Below, one piece after another: positions 22,401 through 34,045 of a stretch of DNA of 64,000 nucleotides (its first letter is position 1; every line of letters starts with the position of its first letter). The translations under genes were made by a program, and so were the position numbers. The DNA is from Deuterostichococcus epilithicus (lineage: Eukaryota > Chlorophyta > Trebouxiophyceae > Prasiolales > Stichococcaceae), in assembly GCA_033439295.1 (NCBI GenBank), contig JAVTLE010000014.1:3658001-3722000 (forward strand), read 5' to 3'. The notes under the pieces were generated by a model that made no database searches, was not told the origin of the DNA, and was given only the letters and a program-made list of their open reading frames with translations.

Positions 22401-24594
22401 TTCTGTGCTGCGGCTGGGCATCACCTTGTGCTCTGCAGCACGCGGCCACGATGCAGATCTCCTTCTGAGTCTCAAAGATGAGCACAACACGCAGTGCAAG
22501 TGCACATTGATGGATGATGACTCAAAATGCACAATGGTGCGCCTGCAGGGCGGAACGGCAGGCGGCAGAGTCGGCAGCCGAGGCCGATGAGCTGCGCAAT
22601 GCGCTGTCTGCCAAGGAGGCCGCTGGCGCCATGATGCACGCCGAGCTCGCCGATCTCCGGGTGCGCGCCTCAGGCTTCATCCTGACCCCCAAGCGGCTTG
22701 ATTTCAACACCTGTGGTTGCGTAGCATGGCCAGCTCTGTGTGGCAGAGCCTCGGCCGCACTTAGGGCAGCCTGCTGCGAACCCGCAGGCAGAGCTGCAGG
22801 CGCTGCGGCGGCAACGGATGCCGGCGGCAGCGGTTCTTTCACAGGCGGCGGGCACCCCGGTCAGTGAGGGCGGCAGCAGCGCGACGCCGCGGAACGGCGG
22901 CAGCGCCGGCGGCAGCCGCGTGAGCGGCGGTCGCGTGCCGCCCCTGCGTGTCAGCATCGCGCAGGAGGTTAGCAGTTGCCGGCCCAGAGGCACTGCTGAT
23001 GCCGCTTCGCCTCTCTCTGCTTGGGGCCGCAGTCCGACCGCGTCTGGTAGCCGCATGCCAGAGGCTGCAGTCAGGCCACTCTTGCATGCACCCGCTTGCG
23101 GTTTTGATGCAGACACAAGCCTGCTGCTGTGGCGCGGTCGGCAGACGCTGCGCCGCGAGCAGACGCAGCACCCACAACGGGCAGACGCTCGCGCGGCCGG
23201 TTTGAAAGTAGGTGGCCCTTCCCATGCAGGAGCGCATTGCGCAGGCGGGCACACCTTTGTCGGCGCGCACACAGGGAGCGCTAGCACGGATGCGGGTCGA
23301 TGCGGACGCAAAGCCGCCGCGCACACCACGCGCCAATGGCGGCGCAACCCTGCGCCTGCCGCCGGTCACGCCCCGCGGTGGGTCCTGTTGATTTGCTGTG
23401 CTCTGTGCTATTGACGGTGGCGAAATGTGGATTCTCTGACTTGGGCAGATGTCCCTGATGGCGTGACGCTGGCCGTCAGACCAAGGGGTATCAAGGCATG
23501 CAACCAAGCATCCCCAGACGGCCTTCGTTTTCCCAAGTAGCACAATCCCAAACGCCTGATGCAGCACGACTGATGCGCCCAAGTCGCCCGCTGCCGCAGG
23601 GCTGACACCGGGGGGCCAGCCACCGCCGCCTGCGGCNGCCTGGANGCCNCGCAGCGACCGCCGCAGCTCCGGCTCCTCCGACGACTCGTGCGCCACCGTG
23701 AACGGGCCGCCCGCCGGCGCCGCCGCCGCGCCTGGCAGCGGCAGGCCCGCGGCGACGCCGGCGCCGCGACGAGTGTCGATGGACCGCCAAGGCGGCTCCG
23801 CGACACCCTCCACCGGCACGCTGTCCAGGATACCCCGGTGCGCACCACCGCCGGGTGCGAGAGCGACGCTGATCTTCAGGGAACATCCGGAAGGTTCGCC
23901 TGAGGGTGGAGGCCGAGGACCGCCGCCGCCTGAGCAGGCAGTGCTAGCAGCCAGTCCTCCGCACCATGAGCAGGCGGGGGGCACGGTGCTGCGGGGCCAG
24001 CCATGCATGGCTGAACCAATTGCGGATCCCTGTGTTTGGGGTGCCCATCAGGCCTGGCAGCCAGCTCACAGAGAGTTCGTCCTGATTCGGTCGCATCGCC
24101 CCCTCAGGCTGTCGCTGTCGGGGCTGTCGGGGCAGGCCACGCCACGGGGCGAGTCGCTGTTGCATCGCGGCCCCGCCTCTGCACGCACTGCCGCGACGCC
24201 GCGCCGCGCCTCGGTCGACTGTGCCCGCTCGCCCAGCGGCGCCGTCACGGAGCGCGGCGGGACGTCATCTCGCCGTACGGCGGCTGCCACCCACCTCACA
24301 AGTCAGGCAGGTCCCTGCGAAGGCGCACCTCAGTGCTACTTGCCTTTACAACAAGCCCCCTTTGTACTGTGCATGGCGACCTTGCGAGCGCATTTTACAG
24401 CGAAATCGCCCATGCGAGTTGGTTCCAGCGAGAGGTGAATGCTGCTGACTGTTGCGCAGGCGCCTGCCCCGCAGCCCGCAAGCACCAGGGACAGCCGTGG
24501 TGCCATCGCCAGCGGGCGCCCTGGTGCAAGGACGAGCATGGCAGCAGGCCGGCCAAGCGCCCGGCCTGCGGCGCCATCAAAGCGCTGGTCCTGA
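16463..24594 (+). CDS. Calponin-homology kinesin-14 (KCH-type) with internal motor
   Basis: Minus-end-directed microtubule motor; KCH kinesins also bind actin through an N-terminal CH domain. Exons 16463-16581, 16686-16842, 17005-17106 and 17288-17392 give a basic leader and CH domain ([30 protein letters not shown], then [11 protein letters not shown]). A linker and coiled coil follow (17578-19200). The motor is in phased exons 19411-19587, 19838-19961, 20267-20418, 20692-20739, 20922-21008, 21253-21442, 21706-21920 and 22112 onward. It shows the kinesin-14 neck ([18 protein letters not shown]), P-loop ([13 protein letters not shown]), switch I ([10 protein letters not shown]) and switch II (DLAGSE, across a GC-AG intron). 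A coiled coil and a Ser/Arg/Pro-rich tail end at 24594, or 24623 with an alternative junction. The first exon, the 17.4-17.6 kb joins and those near 22.2-22.5 kb are unresolved. Several N bases fall at 22323-22347 and 23638-23649. Confidence 0.88.
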
Positions 24595-25137
24595 GAATGC
24601 GGCTTGCTGACGACACATTGTAGCATTCCACCAATCATTGTTACTGAAGGTGGAGGCTCATAGCCTGTCAAGAGCAGAGTTACCTAGTGTCGCTGAAGGG
24701 CTCTGACATCTGGATTTGCCGCCTGTTCATATACGTACCTATGGTGTGCAATGCAATCTGAACATTGGTACTGCAGATTGATTTCTGGAGGAAAAACTGC
24801 GAACCCAACAGAACGTCGTTTCTTGAAGTGAGTGGCAGTCGAATGAGAAGCTGTACCAAGGCACGCAAATTTTGGCATCTGCTGCAATGCAGAGCTGCAA
24901 GCACCATCATCCTCAGGCGAAGCTGTGTTGCAAGGGGAGTAGCCCGAGGTTTCTAAACACTGGCGTAGACCCACATGTAGATCACTAGACACACCACACT
25001 GCTGAAACCAGACAATAAATGGCATATCCGTCTGTCGTCTGTCCGTCTGAAAAAAAACTGACAAAAAAAGTTTAGGTTGGTGAATGTGTGACATGGCCTC
25101 TCGACCAGGTTTTAAAATGCTCGCGATGCAACCATTG
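24595..25137. other. Kinesin 3' flank, no gene seen
   Basis: 543 bases after the kinesin stop. They contain a short A-rich stretch (~25050-25070). No supported coding frame was found. Confidence 0.4.
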
Positions 25138-25682
25138 CGAGGCAGACGTTGCAGGCTGCAACGTCCAGCTGCGGCCGATCCGCCTGCAATGCCGGACGTC
25201 ATAAAACATGTAGCGACGCAGGCGGTGCATGGCAGCGGGCTCGGCCGGGAACAACCGTTCCTGGGAAGGGGTGTCATTGCACATGTAGGATCGACATGCA
25301 AGGGCAAGTGGCACTTGGGAGATGAGGTCCCCAGACTGTGACTGCGTGCTCCTTTCGGCGCGTTAGCGGTGGCGCAATTCGTGATTGGTAGAGGCTCCTT
25401 TGGCCAGATGGTCGTTGCAGCCAATGCAGCCGCTGTACATGTGTCAAAGCTAATAGCACATGGCAACCCTCGGGCTAAAAAGGGCGGATGGTCCAGCGAT
25501 GCTGTGCGCGAGGTGGCACAGTCAATTTTCGATGCCAAGCTCAAGGAGTTGCAGGCTGCGAAAGTCGAGCTTCAGCCAGAGTCATGAGTGTTTCAGAAAC
25601 CTTGCAGAAAGATAGATAAATGAACGCTTTGCTCCTCTACCTTCCTGCCCCAGCGTCCAGGTGTGTCAACCCACGCCACATC
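25138..25682 (+). mobile_element. Left arm of an inverted duplication; degenerate coding copy
   Basis: This arm matches the reverse complement of about 25738-26262 along its whole length, including flanking non-coding sequence. It carries two open segments. Near 25160-25341 there is a frame with PAAADPPAMPDVIKH and GKWHLGDE. At 25369-25587 there is a frame with GRGSFGQMVVAANAAAVHV, then KKGGWSSDAVREVAQ, ending LQPES at a stop. Both segments are shared with the right arm. I do not recognise the protein. The copy may be part of a transposon or of a duplicated host gene; classing it as mobile is an inference from the arrangement. Confidence 0.5.
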
Positions 25683-25782
25683 ACCACTGAGCCGCGCGCA
25701 ATGTGGCGCGGGACATCCTATCTGGGTCAATAGTAAAGTGGCGTGGGTTGACACACCTGAACGTTGGGGCAGGAAGGTTGGA
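25642..25782. repeat. Palindromic centre of the inverted duplication
   Basis: CTTCCTGCCCCAGCG followed by AGGTGTGTCAACCCACGCCAC (from ~25642) is mirrored, with two mismatches, by GTGGCGTGGGTTGACACACC and the matching GC-rich end up to ~25782. The loop between the innermost arms is about 55 bases. Confidence 0.8.
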
Positions 25783-26262
25783 GGAACCAAGGATCAGTTA
25801 TCTATCCTACCGCAAGGTTTTCCAATTGTTCACGACTTTGGCGAAAGCGCGACCTCCGCAGCCCGCAACTCCTTGAGCTTTGCACCAAAACTTGACTGCG
25901 CCACCTCATGCACGGCAGCGCTCGACCATCCGCCCTTTTCAGCTAGAGGGCTGCCCTGCGCTATCAGATCTGACACGTGCACTGTGGCTGGATTTGCTGC
26001 AGTGACCATCTGGCCGAAGGACCCCTGCCAAACACAAACTGCGCCTCCGCTAAGGCGCCGATAGGAGGATGCTGTCACAAATTTGGGCCCTCATCCCCCA
26101 ACTGCCACTTGCCCTCGCGCGCGTGGACCCTACATAGGATTTGACACACCTCTCCGGGAATGTTGTTCTCGGTCGAGCCCGCCGTCGTGCACCGCCTGCG
26201 CGCTAGATGTTTAGCGTCGGCCGGCGCTGTAGGCAGGTCGGCCGCAGCTGCGACGTCTGCCT
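25738..26262 (-). mobile_element. Right arm of the inverted duplication; second coding copy
   Basis: The mirror copy of the left arm. On the minus strand the upstream segment reads AAAADLPTAPADAKHLA and then HAREGKWQLGDE. The downstream segment ends at 25830 and reads GSFGQMVTAANPATVHVSD, then KGGWSSAAVHEVAQ, ending SPKS and a stop. Aligned residues are mostly conserved between arms while the DNA has diverged, and a GT that could start an intron in the left arm is GG here, so at least one copy may be inactive. Confidence 0.5.
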
Positions 26263-26670
26263 GTTGGGCAGCGACTGGTGGGTGAGAATGCCCCCTGAGG
26301 AGCAACGGCAGTCAAAGCCACCGTTGCGGGAGGGCTTCGCTTTACACAGCTGAGTCGGTGGGTCCAGATCACTCAGATCACCTAGGTGCACTCACGGACT
26401 GCGCTTCCGATCAGCTGGTGGAGTCACAACTCTGAATTCTCCTCGCCATCAAGAATGTCCGAGGCTGGCAGCATCTGGTCGATTCTGGCACTCAGATATG
26501 GGTCAAGTGTCACTGAGCTCCGCTTTACTAGGGGCTTTGGTGAAGATGAAAACACTCTAAACACATTACATACACCTGCTCCTACGCAGCCGTGGCTGCA
26601 GGAAGTACAGGCTCCAGCAATATAGATCACTATTCATACAATGCATTGCGCCAGCCAGCACAAGCCCGGC
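26263..26670. other. UTP14 3' flank
   Basis: About 400 bases between the inverted duplication and the UTP14 stop. A plus-strand open frame at 26386-26625 (80 residues with a few kinase-like words) has no homology I can recognise and is not called as a gene. Confidence 0.35.
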
Positions 26671-29600
26671 CTAATTGCGAGGCTGTCCCCCGGCGACGAC
26701 CTTGACGCGCGGCCGCAACTTGGCCGGCCCGGCGCCCTTCTCCAATTTCGCGCCGTGGCCGCCGTTGCCAGCCGTCTTGTCGGAGGCGCCCTTGCTGTAC
26801 TTTAGCGGCTTGATGAGCAGCCCCGCCTCCTTGGTAACCGCCGGCCGTGTCAGATTCCTGCAGTACAGTTGACGGAGTGCATTGGCATGGGTCCAGCCAG
26901 TTCCAGATGCCGAATTCCTAGCCGCTGTTAGGTGGGTATGTGCGGCGTGAGCCCCAACGCTGACTAACTGCAACATGGTTGCAGCTGTACTATGTGCTGG
27001 CAAGGGGTATTGAAGTACCCAAACACCCTGGCGGCGAGCATAAAAGAACGAATCCTCATCGGAGCACACTGACAGATTCTACGACAGTCCCCCGCCCGCC
27101 CTGAGAGCGGAGTGGGGCCGATTTGGGAAGCAGCCACGATGGGCTGCAGCCGGGCAGGCGGCCGCACCGGAAGGACGCATTGGTATTGAAGTCCTGGCCC
27201 AGCGGCTGTCGCATGGAGCGCTCGTAGGTGTCGCGACCGTCAAAGGGGAAGGGCACGCCCGTCGCCGCATACTTCTGCGCCCGCCTGTCCCACTTTTCGG
27301 ATATGACGATGTGCGCCTGCCCTGCGTCCTTGCGCCGTGCCAGCGCCGCCTCCTTCTGCCTGCAAGGAGGATTTGAGCACATCACGGTACACGAGAGCAG
27401 ACCACAGTGCATCAGAGCAAGTCACGACTACCACAGTGACGTGCCAACGAGGAGAAACGGGCAGATCATCGCAGCAAGTCGCCGTCAGCGTACGTCCGCC
27501 ATGGCTGAGACGGATCGGACGATTTGTCGCAGGTGTTGATCGGACTGCGCGCACAGCAGAGCAGGACCAGAGTGCGTGCTATGACTGAAAAAGTTCCAGG
27601 AGCAGAGCAGCGTGGCGTCCACGCTTGCGCTGCTGGACCCGGCTTTTCATAGACACGGCAGCGTGCAACTCAGCCGGTCGCGCCAGTGGCGGCCAGCAAA
27701 GGAGCCTCTTCCACAGAGGGGGACAGCCGAAAGGAACAGCCGCTCCGCCTGCAGCAGGCATGCGCACAGCCACATGCGCTCGAGGGCCGTCGGCAGGCGC
27801 TCGCTGCTGCGACTGCTTGGCAGCGGCGGCGGCGTTACAGCGGCCATGTGACCACAGGCATGAAAGCATCCCATGGCCGTCAAACGGGCAGAGACAAAGA
27901 GCTCACTGCTGAGCCTTCTTTGCAGCGGCGTCGGCGTCGCGCTGCATGCGCTTTGCGGAAGCCCAGGACCCCCAGCCGGGAAGCAGTCCCGCAGCCTCCG
28001 CCGGCGGTGCCTCCGCGTCAGCTTCCTCCGCCTTTTGCGCTGCAAAGTCCGCCTCGACATCGTCGCCAGCAAAGGCCATGGCAATCAGCTCCCGCTGCGA
28101 CAGCTCGCCGCCTGCCAAAGCAGCATGGCAGGAGGACGTCAGTCGGGCTCAGGGGTGTTCATCACTGAGCAGTTAGGCATGATGACTCTCATGCTCACGG
28201 TCTCATGCGGTGATTGTTTCATAGCAGGTTTGCAGCCATATAAGGACACACGCACACCTGCCACCGCTCGCATGGCGTCTGGCGCTGCAGCATCACCACC
28301 ACTGCCCTCATCTTCTGAACTGGCTGGCAAGGTGCGCTGGCCTTTGCCCCTTGCGCCGGCTGCTGCCTGCTGGCTGCCGCTGTGGCGCCCGCAATCGCCG
28401 CCGTCCGAGTGGTCAGCTGAAGCGTCGGCACCGATGGCAGCGTCCGGCGCCGCTGCCGCCATGCTGCCTGTGGTGACCCGGCTGGCCGGCCCAATGCTGA
28501 CGCCGCCCTGCTCGCCGCCGCCGCTGTCCGTCCGCCGCCGGGGTGCCGCCGCACCATCGGCGCCGCTGTCGCCAAACAGGCGCATGTTGCGGGCGCCGTG
28601 GCTGAGCGGCGCCGCGCTGCTGGTCGCCTGCCTTGTACGCCTCCGCTCCGGCTCCGCGGGCCCTGCCCCAGCCTCGGCATCTGCCGCCGCCGCCGCTGTG
28701 CCGGAGCCGCCGCCGTCCCCAGGCTGCCGGCTGGGCGCCGCGCTGCTGTCGGGCCGGCTGGAAGGGTCCTCCGGTGCCGGTCGGCCGGCGCTGGACTGCG
28801 CCGCGGTGGCCGCGTCCTGCCGCCGCCGCTGGGCCAGCCGCCCAGCCTTTGCCTCTGCGTCCTCGTGCTCGCCCGCCTCGCTGTCGTCATCGCTGCGTCA
28901 GGATGGAGGGCCGTCTGATCGCATGTGTCCTGGACAGTGCACCCTTTGGACTGGCCACCGATGGCTGCAGGTCGGAGGTGCGGTGCAGGCGCCAAGGCGC
29001 TGCGAAGGGTTTTGAGCAGAGCCATGCTGAGGAGCGCAGCTTCTGAGGCTGCTTGCAGCCAGCAAGGGGTCGGCAGCAAGTAGGAAGTGCATCTGCGCTC
29101 AGTCTGGTAGCATCAGTGAGTTCACCAGGCCGACAGGCCTTCAAACAAGAGGTGTCAGAATTGAGCTGTTCATCAGCGCGCACATGCAGTTCACATCTCG
29201 CAGGATGCTAGCATGCTCTCTAAGCTGCAAAGGTTGTGCGGATGCTCATGCGGGAAGGGGCGTCTGCGCTCAGTCTGTTAGCATCGATGAGTTCACTAGG
29301 CCGGCAGGCCTTCAAACAAGAGGTGTCAGAATTGAGCTGTTCATCAGCGCGCAGAGCAGCTGTGCATACAGTCACGTGCATGGGGCTGTGCACACAGTCA
29401 CCCGAGTCAATCGAGCAACAGCTAGATCAGCGTGCAGACATCTGGCAGCAGGAAGGTTCAAGACGAGCTATTGTGCATTTTGAGCTCCTGATGTCGGAAA
29501 TGTGCTTGGAAGTGCGAGGGGCCATCTGCGCTCAGTCTGTCAGCATCAATGAGTTCACCAGGCCGGCAGGCCTTCAAACAAGAGGTGTCAGAATTCGAGC

Positions 29601-32600
29601 TGTTCATCAGCGCGCCAGCGTTGGACCCAGTCACACAGGAATCGGGGACATCGTGTAAAGCTGTAGAGATGGACCGATGCCGCAGGCGGCGGCCATCTCG
29701 TGCGCACCTGGTGTCGGGCGCAGCAGCCGCGCCACTCTGGCCGAAGCCTTGCCCAGCTCCAAATGCGAAGCGGCCGGACGCCGCCTGCGGCTCGCCATCC
29801 TGCTGCAGCTCATCTTCTGGCACGCCCGTGACCTGTGCAAGGCAGAGAAAGGACCAGATCTGGCATTGCGACCACCCAAGTGCAACGCCAAGTGCGACAA
29901 TGCTCAGTCGTATTCTCGCAAGCGGACCGTGTGTTAGTCAATATCCACATGCCCAACCGGAGCCACAGATGGCTTGCGACAGGCATACGAATCGCGACAG
30001 CGCACCTCGGACTCGATGGAGCGCAGCAGGGCGGCGGCGCCGGCGGCGGCTACCGCCTTCTGCTGCTCGGCCGCGCGCTTCATGAAGGGCAGCCCGAAGA
30101 GGCCCCTGCCGCCCGCATCCTCCTCCGCGTCTGCGCGACGCGGGGAGAGTAATCCATGATGACTGTGGCGGCAGCCAGGCACTTTTGTGCAGATGGAATG
30201 GCAGATGAAATGGCAGTGGCGGTGCTTGCGTTCGATGCCAAACAAGGAGAGGGGACTGTTTGCGCTGCACCTTGCAGCACGTCCAGGGCCGCGGCGCGAG
30301 CCTTGCCGTATGCCGGCCTGCCGGCCCTGCGCGCCGGCGCCCCCTCGTCGTCGCCGCCGGGCCCGGCGCCGCCGTCGCGCTCCATCTCGTCGTCGTCGGA
30401 TGCCGAGGTGCTGCCGTCGCTGTCGCTGCCCGAGCCGCTGCCGTGAGCCTGCTCCACCTGCGCGGGGTGGCATCAAGGAGGCGCTCGCCATTGCTGTCTT
30501 ATCGGGACCGCTGCTGAGCTCGTGCAGCATCAGAGTCCGCAACGCCCTCAACTGTGAGGTGGAGGAACTGGTGGTTCGCGTCACACAGACATGTCTCACA
30601 CCTGAAAGCTTTCAATGGACCTGCTCAAGCGTGCGTGTCCCTCCCCCCCTCCTCTGCAGGTGCAGGTGCAGGTAGCAGACACATGACGGCGGGCACACAC
30701 CTTCTGGCGCAGCTGCATGCCGAGGCGCAGCTGCTCCTCCATGGCCTCCTTGGTGGTGGCGTCCATGACGTTGATGCCGCGCCGCAGCGCCCGCCGCGCC
30801 CACTTGCTCGTGTTCTTGTGCTTCAGCGTCAGCCGCTCCTGCGGTGGGAAGGGGCCACAGCGAGGGCGTCGTCCAGATGTCCTGGGTGTGATCTCAGGTG
30901 CAGAGAGTGAGCGCGGCAACCTGCCACCGCAGTCTGCAGGCGGCTCAGCGACTGGACGAGGCACAGCTGCCGCCTGCACCTCCCCAGCCCACGGCGGCGG
31001 CCAATGCTCATACAGTACACAGAGCCTCTTCTGTGGCGCCCACATGCCGACAGGCCGACCGGGGCGGCATCGAGATGTCACCTTGGCGCGCTCGAATTCG
31101 GCCTCCTCGGCGGCCTCCCGCAGCGCCTCCCCGGTGCCGTCCTCGTCCTTGGACGCCTTGCGTCGGGCGGCCTTGTTGGTGCGCCGCCGGTACTCCTTGC
31201 TCTTGATCGCCTTCATGCGGGCCGCCTTGCGCTCGTGGTAGAACAGCAGCGCCCGCATCTTGGCCAGCCGCTCCCGCCGCGCCTTGCTCTCCTCCGCGCT
31301 CAGCGCCTGCGCAGACAGGGCTTTCCGTCAACCCGCTTTCTGAAACCAGCGCGCGACAGGCTGAGCAGGATGATGCGCCGGCAGTCGGAGCTGTGGTCCA
31401 CGCCAGGCAGGCGCTAGCCTGGGCTGCATTTGTTGCTCGTACAGCCAGCCCCCTCAGCGCCAGCGCCGGCAGCACGCCCCGGTCGCGAGGTGCCATGCAG
31501 CATTCGCCAGCCTCAGACCCGTGGCATGCTCTTCAGCAGGCAGGGGCCGACTGGCTCGCAGGAGGGTCTGGGGCACCGCGTCCGCGGGGAAATGATGAAA
31601 CAATGATGCCAGAACCTGAACACACTATCAGGACTGACTCGCCTTGAGGGCGAGGGCATCCTCCGCCTCCTCCACGGCCTTGCCGCTGGCCACGCCCGCC
31701 GCCTGCAGCATGGCCGCCACCTCTGCCTCCATGTCTGTCTCCGGCGCGAACTGCGCTGTCAGCGCCGCCGTGGTGGCCGCCCGCCCAGGGCCGCCGCGCG
31801 GCGCGGAAAATGCCAGCGTCGGCGCCTCCCGGTTCGCCTGCCGAATGAACGGGCGCGGTCAGCGCAGGCGGACACCAGAGCATGGTGTCTGCTCGTCCAG
31901 CTGGGCGCAGCCTCTAAGATGAGTCATTGATGCAGCGCTGCACAATCCGGCGCAGCCGCCGGGAGCACACTGGCGCATCAGGCAGAACGACATGGCACGA
32001 CCTTCAGATGTTCGGCCGCTTAGATGTTGCACAACGACAAGCCTCGCATGCGTACACACCTTGACCATGGGCTGCCACTTGGCGACATCCTGAGAGGTGA
32101 CCTCGTAGGCTGCCTTGCGCTCCTGCCGCGCCTGCACATTGCCCGGCAGCGGCGCAGGCACCGCGCCGCCGCGCCGCTCCAGGCGCTCCAGGGTTTTGCG
32201 CGTCGCGCCGAGCTTCTTGCGGCTCTCGCCCAGCCCCTTGATCAGGTCCGACAGCTTCAGCTCCCCCTGCCCCTGGCCGCCTGCCGAGCAGAAAAATGAT
32301 CAATTTGCGGGCCACCACGTTCACATGCTGGACCGTGCCGTTAAGCAGCGAGCCTAGGCTGCCAAAAATTTGGAGGATCGCAGCCCTGGGGCACGCGGAG
32401 CGTCAGTGAAGCGATCATGCAGCTTAGTGCAGGCGAGGCATGCCGACATTGTCTCTGTCTCGAGCAACAGATCGACTCCAGCGCATACAGAGGCCTAGCA
32501 CCTGCGGTGGCGGACACAGGGTTCAAGTTGTACTCGGACTCGGGATAGGCCTCCGAGACGACGACGTCGCGGCGCTTGCGCTTGCGGTCCGCCTCTTTGT

Positions 32601-33488
32601 CGCCGCCGCCGCGGATGTCCTCGAGCATCGCCCGGTGCCGCTCGTCATCATCGCTGCCCTCGCCATTGCCATCGCCCTCACCCGCCCGCGCGGCGCCTTC
32701 GTCCTCTGACAGGTCCTGCATCATTGCCAGGGCAAGCAGACTGGTATCGTGTCGCAGCAGAAGTGCACGCCGTTCGACGCTGCAGCGAGGGCAGTCTTGA
32801 GAAGTTCTCTGCCTCTGTGTTGCGATCTTGCAGGCAGCACAGCTGGCCTTCTCTGGCAAAACTGACACATGCATTGTCCATGTCTCGAGTCTGATGCAAG
32901 GCCCCTGCGGGAGGGTGTTGCATACGTCGATGCTGTGTCAGGCAGCTCACGTCTGTGTTGTAGCCCTCGTCGTCGTCAGAGGCGCCAGAGTCCAGCAGGT
33001 CTGCTTCCTCCTCCGCCTCCTCATCGCTGCCGCCCGAATCGCCAAACATGCCGGCAAACTGAATCTTGTCCTCCGCCGTGAACGCCATGTCCTCGTCGAT
33101 CTCCTCATCGTCCTCCACATCGGACGGCAGCTCGAATTCCAGGCCGTCCGCGATCTGCGAATCGTGCACAGGCACCCAAAGCTCACCTGGCGAGGTGGCG
33201 GCGGCTGCCAGTGGGCGAGCACCTGCACATTCATGCACGGTGCACGCGAGCAAGCTGCGAGCAAAGTCTTGCAGCGATGCAAGCCTCGAGGATCCCTGCA
33301 CGACTGAGCATCCACTGGCACGCTGCCATGCGCCGGCGCGGCACGCATGCATGGCTCACATCGTAGCGTTTGTTGACGTTCTTCGGTCGCTCCTCAACAG
33401 GCAGCTCCGCTTCGGCTTCGTAGATGTCCAGCGGCTGCGCAGTCTCTTTGGTCTGTTTGCGGCGCTTGCCGCCACCTGGTCGACCCAT
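26671..33488 (-). CDS. UTP14: U3 snoRNP-associated protein 14 (UTP14), SSU processome
   Basis: Fourteen phased exons: 33488-33360, 33154-32951, 32715-32502, 32280-32060, 31837-31643, 31306-31082, 30838-30701, 30457-30271, 30130-30006, 29832-29708, 28892-28258, 28111-27907, 27359-27168 and 26857-26671. They encode 993 residues. UTP14 acts in nucleolar 18S pre-rRNA processing and activates the DHR1/DHX37 helicase. Signatures: an acidic N-terminal region (ELPSDVEDDEEIDEDMAF), the basic central block (YHERKAARMKAIKSKEYRR, then LTLKHKNTSKWARRALRRG), LPGWGSWA (~840), HIVISEKWDRRAQKY and the basic C-terminus (LLIKPLKYSKG). The algal protein is longer than human UTP14A through an Ala/Asp/Ser-rich stretch in the 635-base exon. 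The intron after 31643 starts with GC (AAG|GCGAGT). Confidence 0.95.
29091..29614. repeat. Three copies of a ~90-base repeat inside a UTP14 intron
   Basis: Copies at 29091-29180, 29262-29351 and 29524-29614 share TCTGCGCTCAGTCTG, then GAGTTCAC, AGGCCTTCAAACAAGAGGTG and CTGTTCATCAGCGCG with few differences. All three point the same way and lie in the 815-base intron between exons 29832-29708 and 28892-28258. Confidence 0.9.
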
Positions 33489-34045
33489 CTCGGAACGACC
33501 TTCAGAGACGCCTGGAGCCACGCTACAACATCAGGCCGCCTCGTCTGGCGGCGTCAGAGGGAACGGTTTGGCGAAGTGCAAAGCCTGAAATAAGCTCTTG
33601 TGCTCGGCTGCGGCTGCTCATCGGCTCAGTTGCCGAAGGCAGACATCGGACGCTAGCCAGCCCGATTCCCTCGCAGCTTTGACGAGTCCGAGAAGCCGGA
33701 GCACCAGCTTGGCGCACCGCTTCAGCTCCTTCCAAAGTGTCCAGCCAGTCTGATTGGGTGCCAAGATCTCAAGATAATTCTGCCTTTCGTCGGCTTGTCA
33801 GACAAGCCCTTACCTCCGGAGCCTGCCAGACGGAGGACGATTCGGCTGCATCCTGGGTTTGGATGCGCTCGAGTGTTCAAACTGCGGAAAGCGGACACTT
33901 AAAGGCTCTTTACGTGTGTTATATCAACTGAAATGCAGGTCGGTGCCAACCCGGATGCTCTGAATGTCATTTACGACTCACAGACTGTCTTGATGTCCGC
34001 ACGACATCGTGTGCAAAGTCGACTTAAACACTCAATCATGGGCCG
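33489..34045. promoter_or_regulatory. Divergent region, UTP14 / ubiquitin-like fusion
   Basis: 557 bases between two head-to-head start codons, expected to hold both promoters and 5' UTRs. Nothing more specific is recognised. Confidence 0.45.

Noticed and set aside
25084-25341. Calling the left-arm open frame an ordinary single-copy gene
   Set aside because: It has a near mirror copy 0.7 kb away and no start or splice site I can confirm, so it is reported as part of an inverted duplication.
28219-29079. Long Arg-rich minus-strand frame
   Set aside because: A shadow of the 635-base UTP14 exon, which is phased on both sides in another frame.
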